64,000 nucleotides of DNA from assembly GCA_965219435.1 (NCBI GenBank), contig OZ244743.1, forward strand, positions 682,001-746,000, given 5' to 3'. This DNA comes from GCA-002733105 sp965219435. Its GTDB lineage: Bacteria; Pseudomonadota; Gammaproteobacteria; Nitrosococcales; Methylophagaceae. A program made the position numbers and the translations under genes. The number at the start of each line of letters is the position of its first letter. Within the stretch, counting starts at the first letter, position 1. Below the pieces are notes generated by a model, which did no database searches, had not been told where the DNA came from, and saw only the letters and a list, made by a program, of their open reading frames with translations. This document shows, piece by piece, positions 34,840-44,062 of this stretch.

Positions 34840-35631
34840 ATGAATATTGACATAGACCTGCTTAAAGATATCGTTATTACTGCCAGTAAAGAGGAATTAA
34901 TCTCCCGTTTTAATTCGGTAAGACGTCACTATAAAAGTGATGGTAGCGTAGTAACTGAAGCCGATTTAATTATGCAAACGAGACTCACTTCTCGTTTAAA
35001 AAAAACCTATCCTAATATCGCTTTATTAGGTGAGGAAATGTCAGCGGAACAACAACAGTCGTTACTAGCTTCTGATGTTCCGATGTGGTGTCTTGATCCT
35101 ATTGATGGCACCAGTAACTTCGCCGCTGGCGTACCTTATTTTTGCGTCTCACTCGCATTGATTGAAAACGGCGTCGCCACCTTAGGGTTAATTTACGATC
35201 CGATTCGCGAAGAATGCTTTTCGGCTCAAAAAGACCAAGGCGCTTATTTAAATAATGAGCAACTAAATAGTCAAAATACGGGATTGCAGTTAAAAAATGC
35301 CATTGCAATGATTGATTTCAAACGTTTAACACCAGAGTTAGCAACGGAATTGGTCGTTCATCGCCCTTACGGTTCCCAACGTAGCTTAGGTTCGATCGCC
35401 TTGGAATTATGCTGGATTGCAGCAGGACGAGGGCATATCTATTTACATGGTAAACAGCAGTTATGGGACTATGCCGCTGCGCAATTAATTTTGTCAGAAG
35501 CCGGCGCGTCAGCAATGACACTTGAAGGGAAGCCGCTTGATAGCAGTAGCCTAAAAGCCATCTCCACTCTCGCAGCCTCAGATAACAATTTATTTAATGA
35601 GTGGGCAACTTACTTAAAGATTCCACGATGA
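34840..35631 (+). CDS. Inositol monophosphatase family protein
   Basis: This is a magnesium-dependent sugar/inositol phosphatase of the IMPase superfamily, 263 residues. The metal-binding motifs are LGEEMS near residue 63, DPIDGTSNFA near residue 86, and WDYAAAQLILSEAGA near residue 207. Some family members act on PAP (CysQ) or inositol phosphate (SuhB); I cannot pick between them. I chose the ATG at 34840 rather than one 33 bases upstream because a perfect TATAAT lies between them. It overlaps pgeF by four bases. Confidence 0.88.
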   Translation: MNIDIDLLKDIVITASKEELISRFNSVRRHYKSDGSVVTEADLIMQTRLTSRLKKTYPNIALLGEEMSAEQQQSLLASDVPMWCLDPIDGTSNFAAGVPYFCVSLALIENGVATLGLIYDPIREECFSAQKDQGAYLNNEQLNSQNTGLQLKNAIAMIDFKRLTPELATELVVHRPYGSQRSLGSIALELCWIAAGRGHIYLHGKQQLWDYAAAQLILSEAGASAMTLEGKPLDSSSLKAISTLAASDNNLFNEWATYLKIPR

Positions 35632-36368
35632 CTGATAACTTGATTATCCCGGATTGGCCGGCACCAGAGAGGGTTAAAGCCCTCAGTACAACCCGCCACG
35701 GTGGCTTTAGCCTGCCGCCCTATGCGGAACTTAACCTTGCTACCCATGTTGGCGATGATCCTAGTACTGTCATTAGAAATCGTGATTATTTAGTCGATCT
35801 CGCACAATTACCTGAATCACCTCGCTGGTTAAACCAAGTCCATGGCACACATGTGATCAAGAGTCAGAATTGGCAACTCAATATGGATGCCGATGCCATA
35901 GTCAGTCAGCAGAAAAATCATCTTTGTACGATCATGACCGCGGACTGTTTACCCCTGCTATTGTGTAATCGGCAAGGCAATACCGTCGCCGCAATTCATG
36001 CCGGTTGGCGAGGATTATTAGCAGGGATTATCGAAAAAACCGTTGCCAAATTTAACGATACACCACAAGATATATTAGTATGGCTTGGCCCCGCAATTGG
36101 CCCTAATCAATTTGAAGTCAGTACCGATGTTTACCAATCATTTACTCGTCACTCCGCTAAAGCCGTTCAAGCATTTCAACAAACAGATGACACCCATTAC
36201 TTAGCCGATATTTATTTACTTGCAAAACAACGTTTATCGGCTCTAGGCATTAATGCCGTGTTTGGCGGAGAATTTTGCACCGTCAGTAACCATCAACAGT
36301 TTTTTTCTTATCGTCGCGATGGCAACACAGGGAGAATGGCATCGATGATCTGGATCAGTCATAAATAA
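35628..36368 (+). CDS. pgeF: Peptidoglycan editing factor PgeF (YfiH, 'laccase domain')
   Basis: PgeF is a multicopper-oxidase-like-fold protein that removes wrongly inserted serine from peptidoglycan precursors; the family was long labelled polyphenol oxidase. The 246 residues contain the N-terminal TTRHGGFS, the metal-binding TADCLPLLL and HAGWRGL motifs, and a C-terminal FFSYRRDG. The ATG at 35628 overlaps the preceding gene's stop (ATGA); an ATG 27 bases upstream in frame is less likely. Confidence 0.93.
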   Translation: MTDNLIIPDWPAPERVKALSTTRHGGFSLPPYAELNLATHVGDDPSTVIRNRDYLVDLAQLPESPRWLNQVHGTHVIKSQNWQLNMDADAIVSQQKNHLCTIMTADCLPLLLCNRQGNTVAAIHAGWRGLLAGIIEKTVAKFNDTPQDILVWLGPAIGPNQFEVSTDVYQSFTRHSAKAVQAFQQTDDTHYLADIYLLAKQRLSALGINAVFGGEFCTVSNHQQFFSYRRDGNTGRMASMIWISHK

Positions 36369-36408
36369 GGTATGATCTGTTGAATTAGATTTATCCCCCT
36401 GGATTGTT

Positions 36409-37230
36409 ATGGAATTATTGCTCTGGATCATTGGCTTCAGTTTGATTGGCGGTTTATTAAGCGTCATCGTCGCCTCCTCATTTTTACTGCTCTCAAATGA
36501 TGCACGCAATGTTGCCGTTCCCCACCTCGTTAGTTTCGCTATTGGCGCTTTATTAGGTGCCTCTTTTTTGGGCCTCATTCCCCACGCACTGGAACATGAA
36601 CATGCTGTGGATGCGCATAATATTGGACTGACATTACTATTAGGCCTACTCACTTTTTTCCTACTAGAAAAAATGGTGTTATGGCGACATTGCCATAGTG
36701 ATCATTGTGAGGGACATTTACCTGAGCTAGATAATCACGATCATTCTCATGCCGATCATGACCACTCCCAAGACAATAAAAATAAAGCGGCTGGCACTTT
36801 AATTTTAGTAGGCGATACGATTCATAACTTTGTCGATGGTATTTTGATTACCGCCGCTTTCATGACCGACACTCATCTTGGTATTGTCACGGCACTGGCT
36901 ATCGCTGCCCATGAAATTCCCCAAGAACTCGGCGATTTTGTTATTTTGCTGCACAGCGGATTCACACGGAGAAAAGCACTTTACTACAATATGCTGTCGA
37001 GTCTCGGCACTGTTGTAGGTGCACTACTTGCTTATTTCACACTGTCAGACATGGAGCATTTACTGCCTTATATTCTCGTTATCGCCGCCTCAAGTTTTAT
37101 TTATGTTGCTGTCGCCGACTTAATTCCCGGCTTGCATCACAAAACAAAAATATCTGAAACAGTGCAACAAATATCATTGATAGCCGCCGGCACGCTATTT
37201 ATCTATGTTGCTCATAGCACTTTGCATTAG
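36409..37230 (+). CDS. ZIP family divalent metal transporter
   Basis: This is a 273-residue inner-membrane transporter of the ZIP (SLC39) family, which carries zinc or iron into the cytoplasm. It has about seven to eight membrane segments, a histidine/aspartate-rich loop after the third (HDHSHADHDHS near residues 110-120), and the transport-site motifs DTIHNFVDG and AAHEIPQELGD. Its metal cannot be told from sequence. The last gene before the polysaccharide cluster; the next gene starts nine bases later. Confidence 0.9.
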   Translation: MELLLWIIGFSLIGGLLSVIVASSFLLLSNDARNVAVPHLVSFAIGALLGASFLGLIPHALEHEHAVDAHNIGLTLLLGLLTFFLLEKMVLWRHCHSDHCEGHLPELDNHDHSHADHDHSQDNKNKAAGTLILVGDTIHNFVDGILITAAFMTDTHLGIVTALAIAAHEIPQELGDFVILLHSGFTRRKALYYNMLSSLGTVVGALLAYFTLSDMEHLLPYILVIAASSFIYVAVADLIPGLHHKTKISETVQQISLIAAGTLFIYVAHSTLH

Positions 37231-37238
37231 GAAGACTT

Positions 37239-38513
37239 ATGACAGAACGAACTATTACGGTTGGTATTATCGGGCTAGGCTACGTAGGCCTGCCTCTTGC
37301 TGTTGAGTTTGGTAAGCACTTTAAAACAATAGGCTTTGATATTAACCAAGCCCGTGTTGCAGAACTAATTAATGGTCATGACTCTACCTTAGAAACGACT
37401 GACAACGAACTGATTGATGCACAATACCTCAGTTATACATTAGACCCAAATGATCTTGCTGATTGCAATGTCTATATCATTACTGTGCCAACACCGATCG
37501 ACATTCATAAACGTCCAGACTTATTGCCGCTTAGAAAGTCCAGTGAAACCGTTGGTAAATTACTATCAAAACACGATACCGTCATTTATGAATCAACCGT
37601 TTACCCGGGAACAACTGAAGAAGTCTGTGTGCCCATTCTCGAACAATTTTCACAGTTAACATTCAATGAAGATTTTTTTGTTGGTTATAGTCCTGAACGT
37701 ATTAATCCAGGCGACAAAACACATCGTCTGCCCACAATACTTAAAGTAACCTCAGGCTCAACACCTGAAACAGCTGACTTTGTCGATCATTTATATCAAA
37801 AAATTATTACTGCAGGTACCTATAAAGCAGAATCGATCAAAGTGGCTGAAGCCGCCAAGGTTATTGAAAATACTCAACGTGATATCAATATTGCCCTTGT
37901 TAATGAATTAGCGCTGATTTTCAATAAACTGAATATCAGCACTGAAGCGGTGCTTAATGCCGCAGGGACAAAATGGAATTTTTTACCCTTCCGCCCGGGC
38001 CTTGTTGGTGGGCATTGCATCGGAGTCGATCCTTATTACCTGACGCATAAAGCACAAGAAATTGGCTATCATCCTGACATGATTTTAGCGGGTCGCCGCC
38101 TTAATGACGGCATGGGTACCCATGTTGCTCAGCAGGTTATTGAGCTTATGCTAAAAAATAAACAGCATGTTGTCGATGCTAAAATTTTAATGTTGGGCTT
38201 AACTTTTAAAGAAAATTGTCCAGACATTCGTAATACTCGCATCACCGATATCATCGGTGAACTGACCAGTTACCATGCTGAGGTTGATGTTCATGATCCC
38301 TGGGTTAGTAAACAAGATGCTTCACGAGAACTGGATATAAATCTTGTCGAGAGTCCACAAACCAATTATTACGATGCCATTATTATTGGCGTTGCCCACG
38401 ATCAATTCAAAACGATGGGAATTGACGCTATTCGTAAATTAGGTAAATCCAATGCTATTGTTTACGATGTGAAATATCTCTATCCCGCTGACCAAGTAGA
38501 TGGCCGCCTTTAA
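37239..38513 (+). CDS. UDP-N-acetylhexosamine 6-dehydrogenase (TviB/WbpA/WecC family)
   Basis: This NAD-dependent nucleotide-sugar dehydrogenase oxidises a UDP-HexNAc to the uronic acid. The 424 residues hold GLGYVGLPLAVEFG (NAD-binding) near residue 10, VPTPID, ESTVYPGTTEEV, and the catalytic cysteine in GGHCIGVDPYYL. Sequence shape favours TviB (UDP-GlcNAc dehydrogenase) or WecC. With wecB four genes downstream, the cluster could make UDP-ManNAcA or UDP-GlcNAcA. It opens the polysaccharide cluster. Confidence 0.88.
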   Translation: MTERTITVGIIGLGYVGLPLAVEFGKHFKTIGFDINQARVAELINGHDSTLETTDNELIDAQYLSYTLDPNDLADCNVYIITVPTPIDIHKRPDLLPLRKSSETVGKLLSKHDTVIYESTVYPGTTEEVCVPILEQFSQLTFNEDFFVGYSPERINPGDKTHRLPTILKVTSGSTPETADFVDHLYQKIITAGTYKAESIKVAEAAKVIENTQRDINIALVNELALIFNKLNISTEAVLNAAGTKWNFLPFRPGLVGGHCIGVDPYYLTHKAQEIGYHPDMILAGRRLNDGMGTHVAQQVIELMLKNKQHVVDAKILMLGLTFKENCPDIRNTRITDIIGELTSYHAEVDVHDPWVSKQDASRELDINLVESPQTNYYDAIIIGVAHDQFKTMGIDAIRKLGKSNAIVYDVKYLYPADQVDGRL

Positions 38514-38519
38514 TCGCTC

Positions 38520-39377
38520 GTGGATAAACAGCTACCTCTTTGGATAATTACTGATGGCAAACCAGGGCATATCAATCAATCTTTAGGTTTGGTTGAAGCT
38601 TTACATCGGCAAATTCCAAGCATCACTTGGCAACACATTCCCAGAATGTCAGTTTGGCAATCAATTCGTTTTGCTTTAGAACATAAAAAACAAGCGCCAC
38701 AGCTGATTGTCAGTGCAGGTCATCGCACGCACCTCACTTTATTAATTTTAAGCAAGATAATGCGTGTTCCCTCGATCTTATTAATGAAAGCCTCACTACC
38801 ATTAAGCTGGTTTGATCTCTGTATTATTCCTGAACATGACTCACCACCAGCAAGCCCAAATATCATTAAGACTCTAGGCCCACTTAACAAAATTCAGCCA
38901 GCATCGAAAGAGGTTGGTAGTGGGCTTATATTAATTGGTGGCCCTTCAAAACATTTTGATTGGCAGCCCGAAAATTTACACGCTCAAATAAAGAAGGTGA
39001 TCCAACACGATGACCGTAACTGGACGATTGCCACATCTAGACGTACCCCAGAAACGACTATTCAGTCATTACAAACTCTGACCAATGTAACGCTAGTACT
39101 GGCTTCTGAAACCGATGCAAACTGGCTCCCTAAGGTCTTAGCAAGCACAGAAGCCTGCTGGGTAACACAAGACAGTATGTCAATGATTTATGAAGCCCTC
39201 ACCGCAGGCTGCCATGTCACATTATTAGACATTCCAAGTCGAGGTCAAAATCGCCTCACCCGTGGTATCCAACAATTGCAATTATCAGCTTATCTATCTT
39301 CGGATATCAGCCCAGCCCTAACACTAGCTGAAGCAGATCGCTGTGCTGACATAGTTAAACAAAGGTACTTTGCATGA
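38520..39377 (+). CDS. ELM1/DUF1022 family protein
   Basis: The 285-residue protein starts at a GTG and opens with DGKPGHINQSLGL, the signature of the ELM1 (DUF1022) family, so called after a plant mitochondrial fission protein. Its two-domain GT-B-like outline, TLGPLN and CWVTQDSMSMIYEAL segments, and its position inside a lipopolysaccharide-type cluster suggest a glycosyltransferase-like role, which is inferred. Its stop overlaps the next gene's ATG (ATGA). Confidence 0.8.
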   Translation: MDKQLPLWIITDGKPGHINQSLGLVEALHRQIPSITWQHIPRMSVWQSIRFALEHKKQAPQLIVSAGHRTHLTLLILSKIMRVPSILLMKASLPLSWFDLCIIPEHDSPPASPNIIKTLGPLNKIQPASKEVGSGLILIGGPSKHFDWQPENLHAQIKKVIQHDDRNWTIATSRRTPETTIQSLQTLTNVTLVLASETDANWLPKVLASTEACWVTQDSMSMIYEALTAGCHVTLLDIPSRGQNRLTRGIQQLQLSAYLSSDISPALTLAEADRCADIVKQRYFA

Positions 39378-40477
39378 AAGTAGTACAAGTTTTGCCTGCT
39401 TTAGACGGTGGCGGTGTTGAAAAGGGAACCTTAGAGATCGCTCAAGCACTGGTACAAGCAGGACATGAATCTCTTGTCATATCTGCTGGAGGTCGTATGG
39501 TCGATCAGCTTAAGCAACAAGGCAGTCAACACATTACTTGGGATCTAGGTAAAAAATCACTCTTTAGTTTTCGCCATATTTGGGCAGTACGAAAATGGTT
39601 AAAACGGGAACGGCCCGATATTTTACACCTTCGCTCGCGTATGCCTGCCTGGATAATGTGGTTGGCATGGCGTGGATTACCAAAACAAGATCGACCTCAT
39701 TTAGTGACGACTGTACATGGTTTGTATTCTGTTTCTAATTACAGTGAAATCATGTGTAAAGGTGAGCGTGTTATTGCGGTGTCAGAAACAGTCAAAAACT
39801 ATATCCAACATAATTATCCATCGACCGATATGTCGAAGGTTAAATTAATCTTTCGAGGTGTCGATCCGGTTGAGTTTCCCTATAACTATAAACCTTCAGA
39901 TAAATGGCTGAAACAATGGCAACAAGATTTCCCACACTTATCTGGCAAAAAAATACTGACCTTACCCGGTCGATTAACACGCTTAAAAGGTCATAATGAT
40001 TTTATTGACCTCATCATCAAACTCAAACAAGCGGGCGAGCCTATTCATGGCTTAATTGTCGGTGGCGAAGATCCTAAGCGCCAACAATATGCAGCAGAAC
40101 TTCGCAAACGCATTAACACTGAAGGATTAGGTGATACGATCACCTTCACAGGTAACCGCTCTGATATTCGAGAAATTTATGCCATTTCTGATATCGTTTT
40201 GTCATTGTCTACCAAACCCGAATCTTTCGGTCGAACAGTATTGGAAGCATTAAGTTTGGGTGTGCCGGTAATTGCTTATGATCATGGCGGGGTTGGCGAA
40301 ATTTTAAATAGCCTTTTTCCTGAGGGGAAAACCGCACTCAATGAAAAAATTGAATTATATGAACGTATATCATTGCTGCTCAAAAATAAGAAAAAGATAA
40401 ACACGAATGACTTATTTTCTAAACATTCCATGCTGTCAAAAACACTTCTTCTTTATGATGAATTAAAGAATTTATAA
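39374..40477 (+). CDS. Glycosyltransferase family 4 protein
   Basis: This 367-residue GT-B-fold glycosyltransferase transfers sugar from a nucleotide-sugar donor. The N-terminal half holds LPALDGGGVEKGTLEIA (the GGxE/GGVE loop), and the C-terminal half holds PGRLTRLKGHNDFIDL, the donor-binding VGGEDPKRQQY and the E-x7-E-like region KPESFGRTVLEALSLGVPVIAYDHGGVGEI. Acceptor and linkage cannot be predicted. It overlaps the ELM1-family gene by four bases. Confidence 0.9.
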   Translation: MKVVQVLPALDGGGVEKGTLEIAQALVQAGHESLVISAGGRMVDQLKQQGSQHITWDLGKKSLFSFRHIWAVRKWLKRERPDILHLRSRMPAWIMWLAWRGLPKQDRPHLVTTVHGLYSVSNYSEIMCKGERVIAVSETVKNYIQHNYPSTDMSKVKLIFRGVDPVEFPYNYKPSDKWLKQWQQDFPHLSGKKILTLPGRLTRLKGHNDFIDLIIKLKQAGEPIHGLIVGGEDPKRQQYAAELRKRINTEGLGDTITFTGNRSDIREIYAISDIVLSLSTKPESFGRTVLEALSLGVPVIAYDHGGVGEILNSLFPEGKTALNEKIELYERISLLLKNKKKINTNDLFSKHSMLSKTLLLYDELKNL

Positions 40478-40543
40478 TGATGTTTTTTGGTTTGTCACAC
40501 CTTATACCTTAAACTACACTCCATATTAATGCTTGGAACCCAT

Positions 40544-41620
40544 ATGAAAATAGCTCTTATCAGCGTAGATTTTGCACCGAATGTTGGTGGCGTAGCAGCC
40601 CATGTTGTTGAATTAGGTAAGGCCTTAGCAGCAAATGGCCATGAAGTTCATATTTTAACGCTTCCAATTGCCGATAAGCGTGAACCTATAGAGAACTGGC
40701 AAGGCATGACTGTTCATCGTCCACGAATCCCAAAATCTAAACCGCTTTATAGCTTTTTTATGAAACAGTGGTTAAAACGATTTTTAAAACAACATCCAAT
40801 GGAAATTGTTCATGTACATGGTATGAGACCATTAGAGGCAACTAAGGGGTTAGATATACCCGTCTTGTTTACTAATCACACATCTGGCTATCTGCGACGC
40901 ATTGAAAAAGGGCCTAAAGTATATAAGCAGCTTGCACAACGTCTATCTCATATTTGTCATGTTTTAGCGCCTAGTGAAGAGTTATGTGAAGCGACACGCA
41001 TCGTTGGCTATAACAAGCCGATTGACTTCATTCCTAATGGTGTTGATATAAGTCGTTTTACGCCTGCTGAAACTCGCCCAGATAGACCCGTTACTATTTT
41101 ACTTGCGCGTCGGTTAGTCGATAAAAATGGCGTCACTGTGTATGCTGAAGCCGTCAGTGCGTTAAAGGGATTAGATGTCCATCTTCTATTCGCAGGTAAT
41201 GGACCTGAACGAGAAAAAGTAGAACACATTCTCAAGGCAAATGGTTTGTTCGAGAAGTCTACCTTTTTGGGCGATGTTTCCAACCAACAAATGCCCGATA
41301 TTTATCGTTCTGCTGATATCTCTGTATTACCTTCATTTATGGAGGCTACCAGCATTACTGGTTTAGAATCGATGGCCTGTGGCTTACCCCTAATCGGTAG
41401 TAATGTAGGCGGTATTCCAACATTAATTAGTGATGGTGAAACAGGTACTTTAGTGCCCGCTGGTCATCCTCTGTTCTTAGGAAAGGCGCTCGTTGAATTA
41501 GTCAATAATCCAGTATTACGAGAAACAATGGGATCAAAAGCCCGAATAAAAGCAGAACAGCAATTTTCATGGTTGCAAATAGCTGCAAGTACAGCGGCAA
41601 TATATCAGCAATATATTTAA
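40544..41620 (+). CDS. Glycosyltransferase family 4 protein
   Basis: This second GT4 enzyme (358 residues) starts MKIALISVDFAPNVGGVAAHVVELGKAL and has FIPNGVDISRF, VTILLARRLVDKNGV and SFMEATSITGLESMACGLPLIGSNVGGIPTLI, the EX7E region of retaining GT-B enzymes. I chose the ATG at 40544 (GGAA site seven bases upstream) over an upstream frame to 40487. It continues the tight run of the polysaccharide cluster. Confidence 0.9.
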   Translation: MKIALISVDFAPNVGGVAAHVVELGKALAANGHEVHILTLPIADKREPIENWQGMTVHRPRIPKSKPLYSFFMKQWLKRFLKQHPMEIVHVHGMRPLEATKGLDIPVLFTNHTSGYLRRIEKGPKVYKQLAQRLSHICHVLAPSEELCEATRIVGYNKPIDFIPNGVDISRFTPAETRPDRPVTILLARRLVDKNGVTVYAEAVSALKGLDVHLLFAGNGPEREKVEHILKANGLFEKSTFLGDVSNQQMPDIYRSADISVLPSFMEATSITGLESMACGLPLIGSNVGGIPTLISDGETGTLVPAGHPLFLGKALVELVNNPVLRETMGSKARIKAEQQFSWLQIAASTAAIYQQYI

Positions 41621-41640
41621 GCTCAATGGATAAACATTCT

Positions 41641-42759
41641 ATGAAAAAAATAATGGTCATTTTTGGCACTCGGCCCGAAGCAATAAAAATGGCTCCGATG
41701 ATTCATGCTTTACAGGCTCACCCAGATCTCCAACCGATCATATGTGTTACCGCTCAACATCGACAAATGCTCGACCAAATTTTGACATTATTTAATATAA
41801 AGCCTGATGTCGATCTTGATCTTATGCGTCCAAACCAAAATTTGGCTCAACTCAGTGCAAGGGTGCTGGAAAAGCTCTCTCCAATAATCGAAGAATACCA
41901 ACCAGATGCGATTTTAGTGCAAGGTGACACCACCACTACTTTTTGTGCCGCATTAGCTGCTTTTTATCACAATATACCAGTTGGTCATATTGAAGCTGGT
42001 CTGCGTACAGGGGATATTCGATCACCATTTCCAGAAGAAATGAACCGTGTATTAACCACCAAATTAGCGCAATGGCATTTTGCTCCGACAAGCTTCAACC
42101 GTGAAACATTATTGTCTGAAGGCATAAATGAAAAGGCAGTGTTCGTAACAGGCAACCCTGTTATAGATGCCCTGCTTTGGGTTAAAAATAATGTACTGAG
42201 CAACTCGGCTAAGCTGTTACCTGAAACTAACTCTAGGCCTTATATATTAGTTACAGGACATCGCCGTGAAAGTTTTGGTGGTGGTTTTGAATCTATCTGC
42301 CAAGCACTAAAGCAAATCGCACAAAATCACCCCGAACTCGACATCATTTATCCCGTTCATCTCAATCCACATGTCCAAGAGCCTGTTAGCAGAATATTAG
42401 GGGATATTGCTAATATTTTGCTTATTCCACCACAAGACTATACCGATTTTATTGCTCTAATGGATAACAGCCTATTTATTCTGACAGATTCAGGTGGTGT
42501 TCAAGAAGAAGCACCTTCATTAGGTAAACCAGTATTGGTGATGAGAGATAAAACTGAACGTATTGAAGCATTAAAAGCAGGCGTAAAACTCGTTGGTACC
42601 GATACATCGAAAATTGTAAGTGAAAGCGAGCGATTATTGACTGATTCAGAATACTTCAATTTAATGGCTGAAGCCATTAACCCATATGGTAATGGCCAAT
42701 CAGCAGTTAAAATCGTTGAAATTTTAGCGGATCAGTTAACTATAAAGAATCAAGGATAA
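41641..42759 (+). CDS. wecB: UDP-N-acetylglucosamine 2-epimerase (non-hydrolysing)
   Basis: WecB interconverts UDP-GlcNAc and UDP-ManNAc, the donor for ManNAc and ManNAcA in surface glycans. The 372 residues match E. coli WecB, with IFGTRPEAIKMAPM near residue 5, VQGDTTTTF, GHIEAGLRTGD and the allosteric and active-site blocks TGHRRESFGGGF and LTDSGGVQEEAPSLGKPVLVMR. I chose the ATG at 41641. The dehydrogenase at 37.2 kb could act on its product. Confidence 0.95.
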   Translation: MKKIMVIFGTRPEAIKMAPMIHALQAHPDLQPIICVTAQHRQMLDQILTLFNIKPDVDLDLMRPNQNLAQLSARVLEKLSPIIEEYQPDAILVQGDTTTTFCAALAAFYHNIPVGHIEAGLRTGDIRSPFPEEMNRVLTTKLAQWHFAPTSFNRETLLSEGINEKAVFVTGNPVIDALLWVKNNVLSNSAKLLPETNSRPYILVTGHRRESFGGGFESICQALKQIAQNHPELDIIYPVHLNPHVQEPVSRILGDIANILLIPPQDYTDFIALMDNSLFILTDSGGVQEEAPSLGKPVLVMRDKTERIEALKAGVKLVGTDTSKIVSESERLLTDSEYFNLMAEAINPYGNGQSAVKIVEILADQLTIKNQG

Positions 42760-42766
42760 AACGACC

Positions 42767-44062
42767 ATGAGTTTTAATTTCCTACAAAGTGCAGGGCGAG
42801 CACCTTGGCTACCCTTGCTTGCAGTGATCGCCTTACCTTTTGGGCGAACAGTTGAATTATTCGTATTAATTATGGCGATTATCGGTATTTATGATCTGAT
42901 TAAAAATCATAATCAGATCCGCCAATCTGATCGTCTAAAACTATTCACCACTTTCTTTATGTGCTTTTGGATCCCGGCGTTATTATCATTAACCGATGCA
43001 GTTAACATTCATCACTCTGCTTCAAATGTTGTGGGGATGCTTCGCTTTTATTTTGCCGGCTTATTTATTATTAACCGTTTAACTGATCATAAAACCCACC
43101 TTTGGTTAGGGACAGGAATTAGCCTTGTATTACTGTTTTGGGCCTTTGATGGTTGGTTACAGTTAATCTACGGGCAAGATATATTTGGCTTAGCTCCACA
43201 CTCTCAATTTCGAATTAGTGGTGTATTCGGTGAAGATGCAAAATTAGGTTTAATGATTATTCCTTTTTTGGGTATAGCGATTGCCGCTATCAAAGAGAGA
43301 TTTAGTCTCAGCATCACCTTTATTTTCACTTTAATAATTATTTCTGCAATTTTAATAAGTGGTGATCGTTCTTCATGGGTATCGTTGTTTATAGCCTCAT
43401 TGTTCTTAGTCCTACTATTTCGTCCCAAACATTTATACGTTGCTCGTAAAGAAATACTTATTGGAATAATGGGGAGCATGATTGTGGGATTGGCGGTTAT
43501 CAGTACCCCTCAATTTCAAGCAAGATTCAATACTGTAACAGTAGGTTTTGATGGCGGTTATGAGGCGCTTAATAATGCTTCCTCACTACGTTTACCTATT
43601 TGGGCCACAGCTCTAAGGATGTTTGAAGCCAACCCTGTCAATGGTGTAGGTGCAAGAGGATTTCGTTATGCCTACCCAGACTATGCTTTAACCGATGACA
43701 TTTTTGTCGACCATACCGTCCCCAAAAACAAACAATCAGGACCAACCCAAGCACATCAAATTATTTTAGAATTTATGGCTGACACAGGTAGTGTTGGTTT
43801 GATAGGTTATCTATTGGCTTTAGGGATATTATTCATAAAATGGCGGCCAATCGCTCGCCAACAACAAACTATTTTAGGTTCAGGTTATCTCGTCTCATTG
43901 ATGGCTATCTTGTTTCCAATAAATTCTCATCTCTCATTTTTCTCGTCTAATTGGGCTCAAGTTATTTGGTTTTTATCAGCCTTAACGATATCGGCATTAA
44001 TGATCAAGAACCCTGACAGCGTAAAGGTTAAAACCAATGACAAACTCAATATCTCAGAATAA
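42767..44062 (+). CDS. O-antigen ligase family membrane protein
   Basis: This 431-residue polytopic protein with about twelve membrane segments resembles WaaL/RfaL, which joins undecaprenyl-linked glycans to lipid A-core, or the related Wzy polymerases. The large periplasmic loop (about residues 260-340) contains LRLPIWATALRMFEANPVNGVGARGFRYAYPDY and the conserved histidine of AHQIILEFMADTG, both typical of this superfamily. It overlaps the next gene by 26 bases. Confidence 0.85.
   Translation: MSFNFLQSAGRAPWLPLLAVIALPFGRTVELFVLIMAIIGIYDLIKNHNQIRQSDRLKLFTTFFMCFWIPALLSLTDAVNIHHSASNVVGMLRFYFAGLFIINRLTDHKTHLWLGTGISLVLLFWAFDGWLQLIYGQDIFGLAPHSQFRISGVFGEDAKLGLMIIPFLGIAIAAIKERFSLSITFIFTLIIISAILISGDRSSWVSLFIASLFLVLLFRPKHLYVARKEILIGIMGSMIVGLAVISTPQFQARFNTVTVGFDGGYEALNNASSLRLPIWATALRMFEANPVNGVGARGFRYAYPDYALTDDIFVDHTVPKNKQSGPTQAHQIILEFMADTGSVGLIGYLLALGILFIKWRPIARQQQTILGSGYLVSLMAILFPINSHLSFFSSNWAQVIWFLSALTISALMIKNPDSVKVKTNDKLNISE

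Noticed and set aside
36721..36775. Repeated CAT/GAT codons resembling a short tandem repeat.
   Set aside because: They encode the histidine-rich metal-binding loop of the ZIP transporter; the repetition is explained by the protein.
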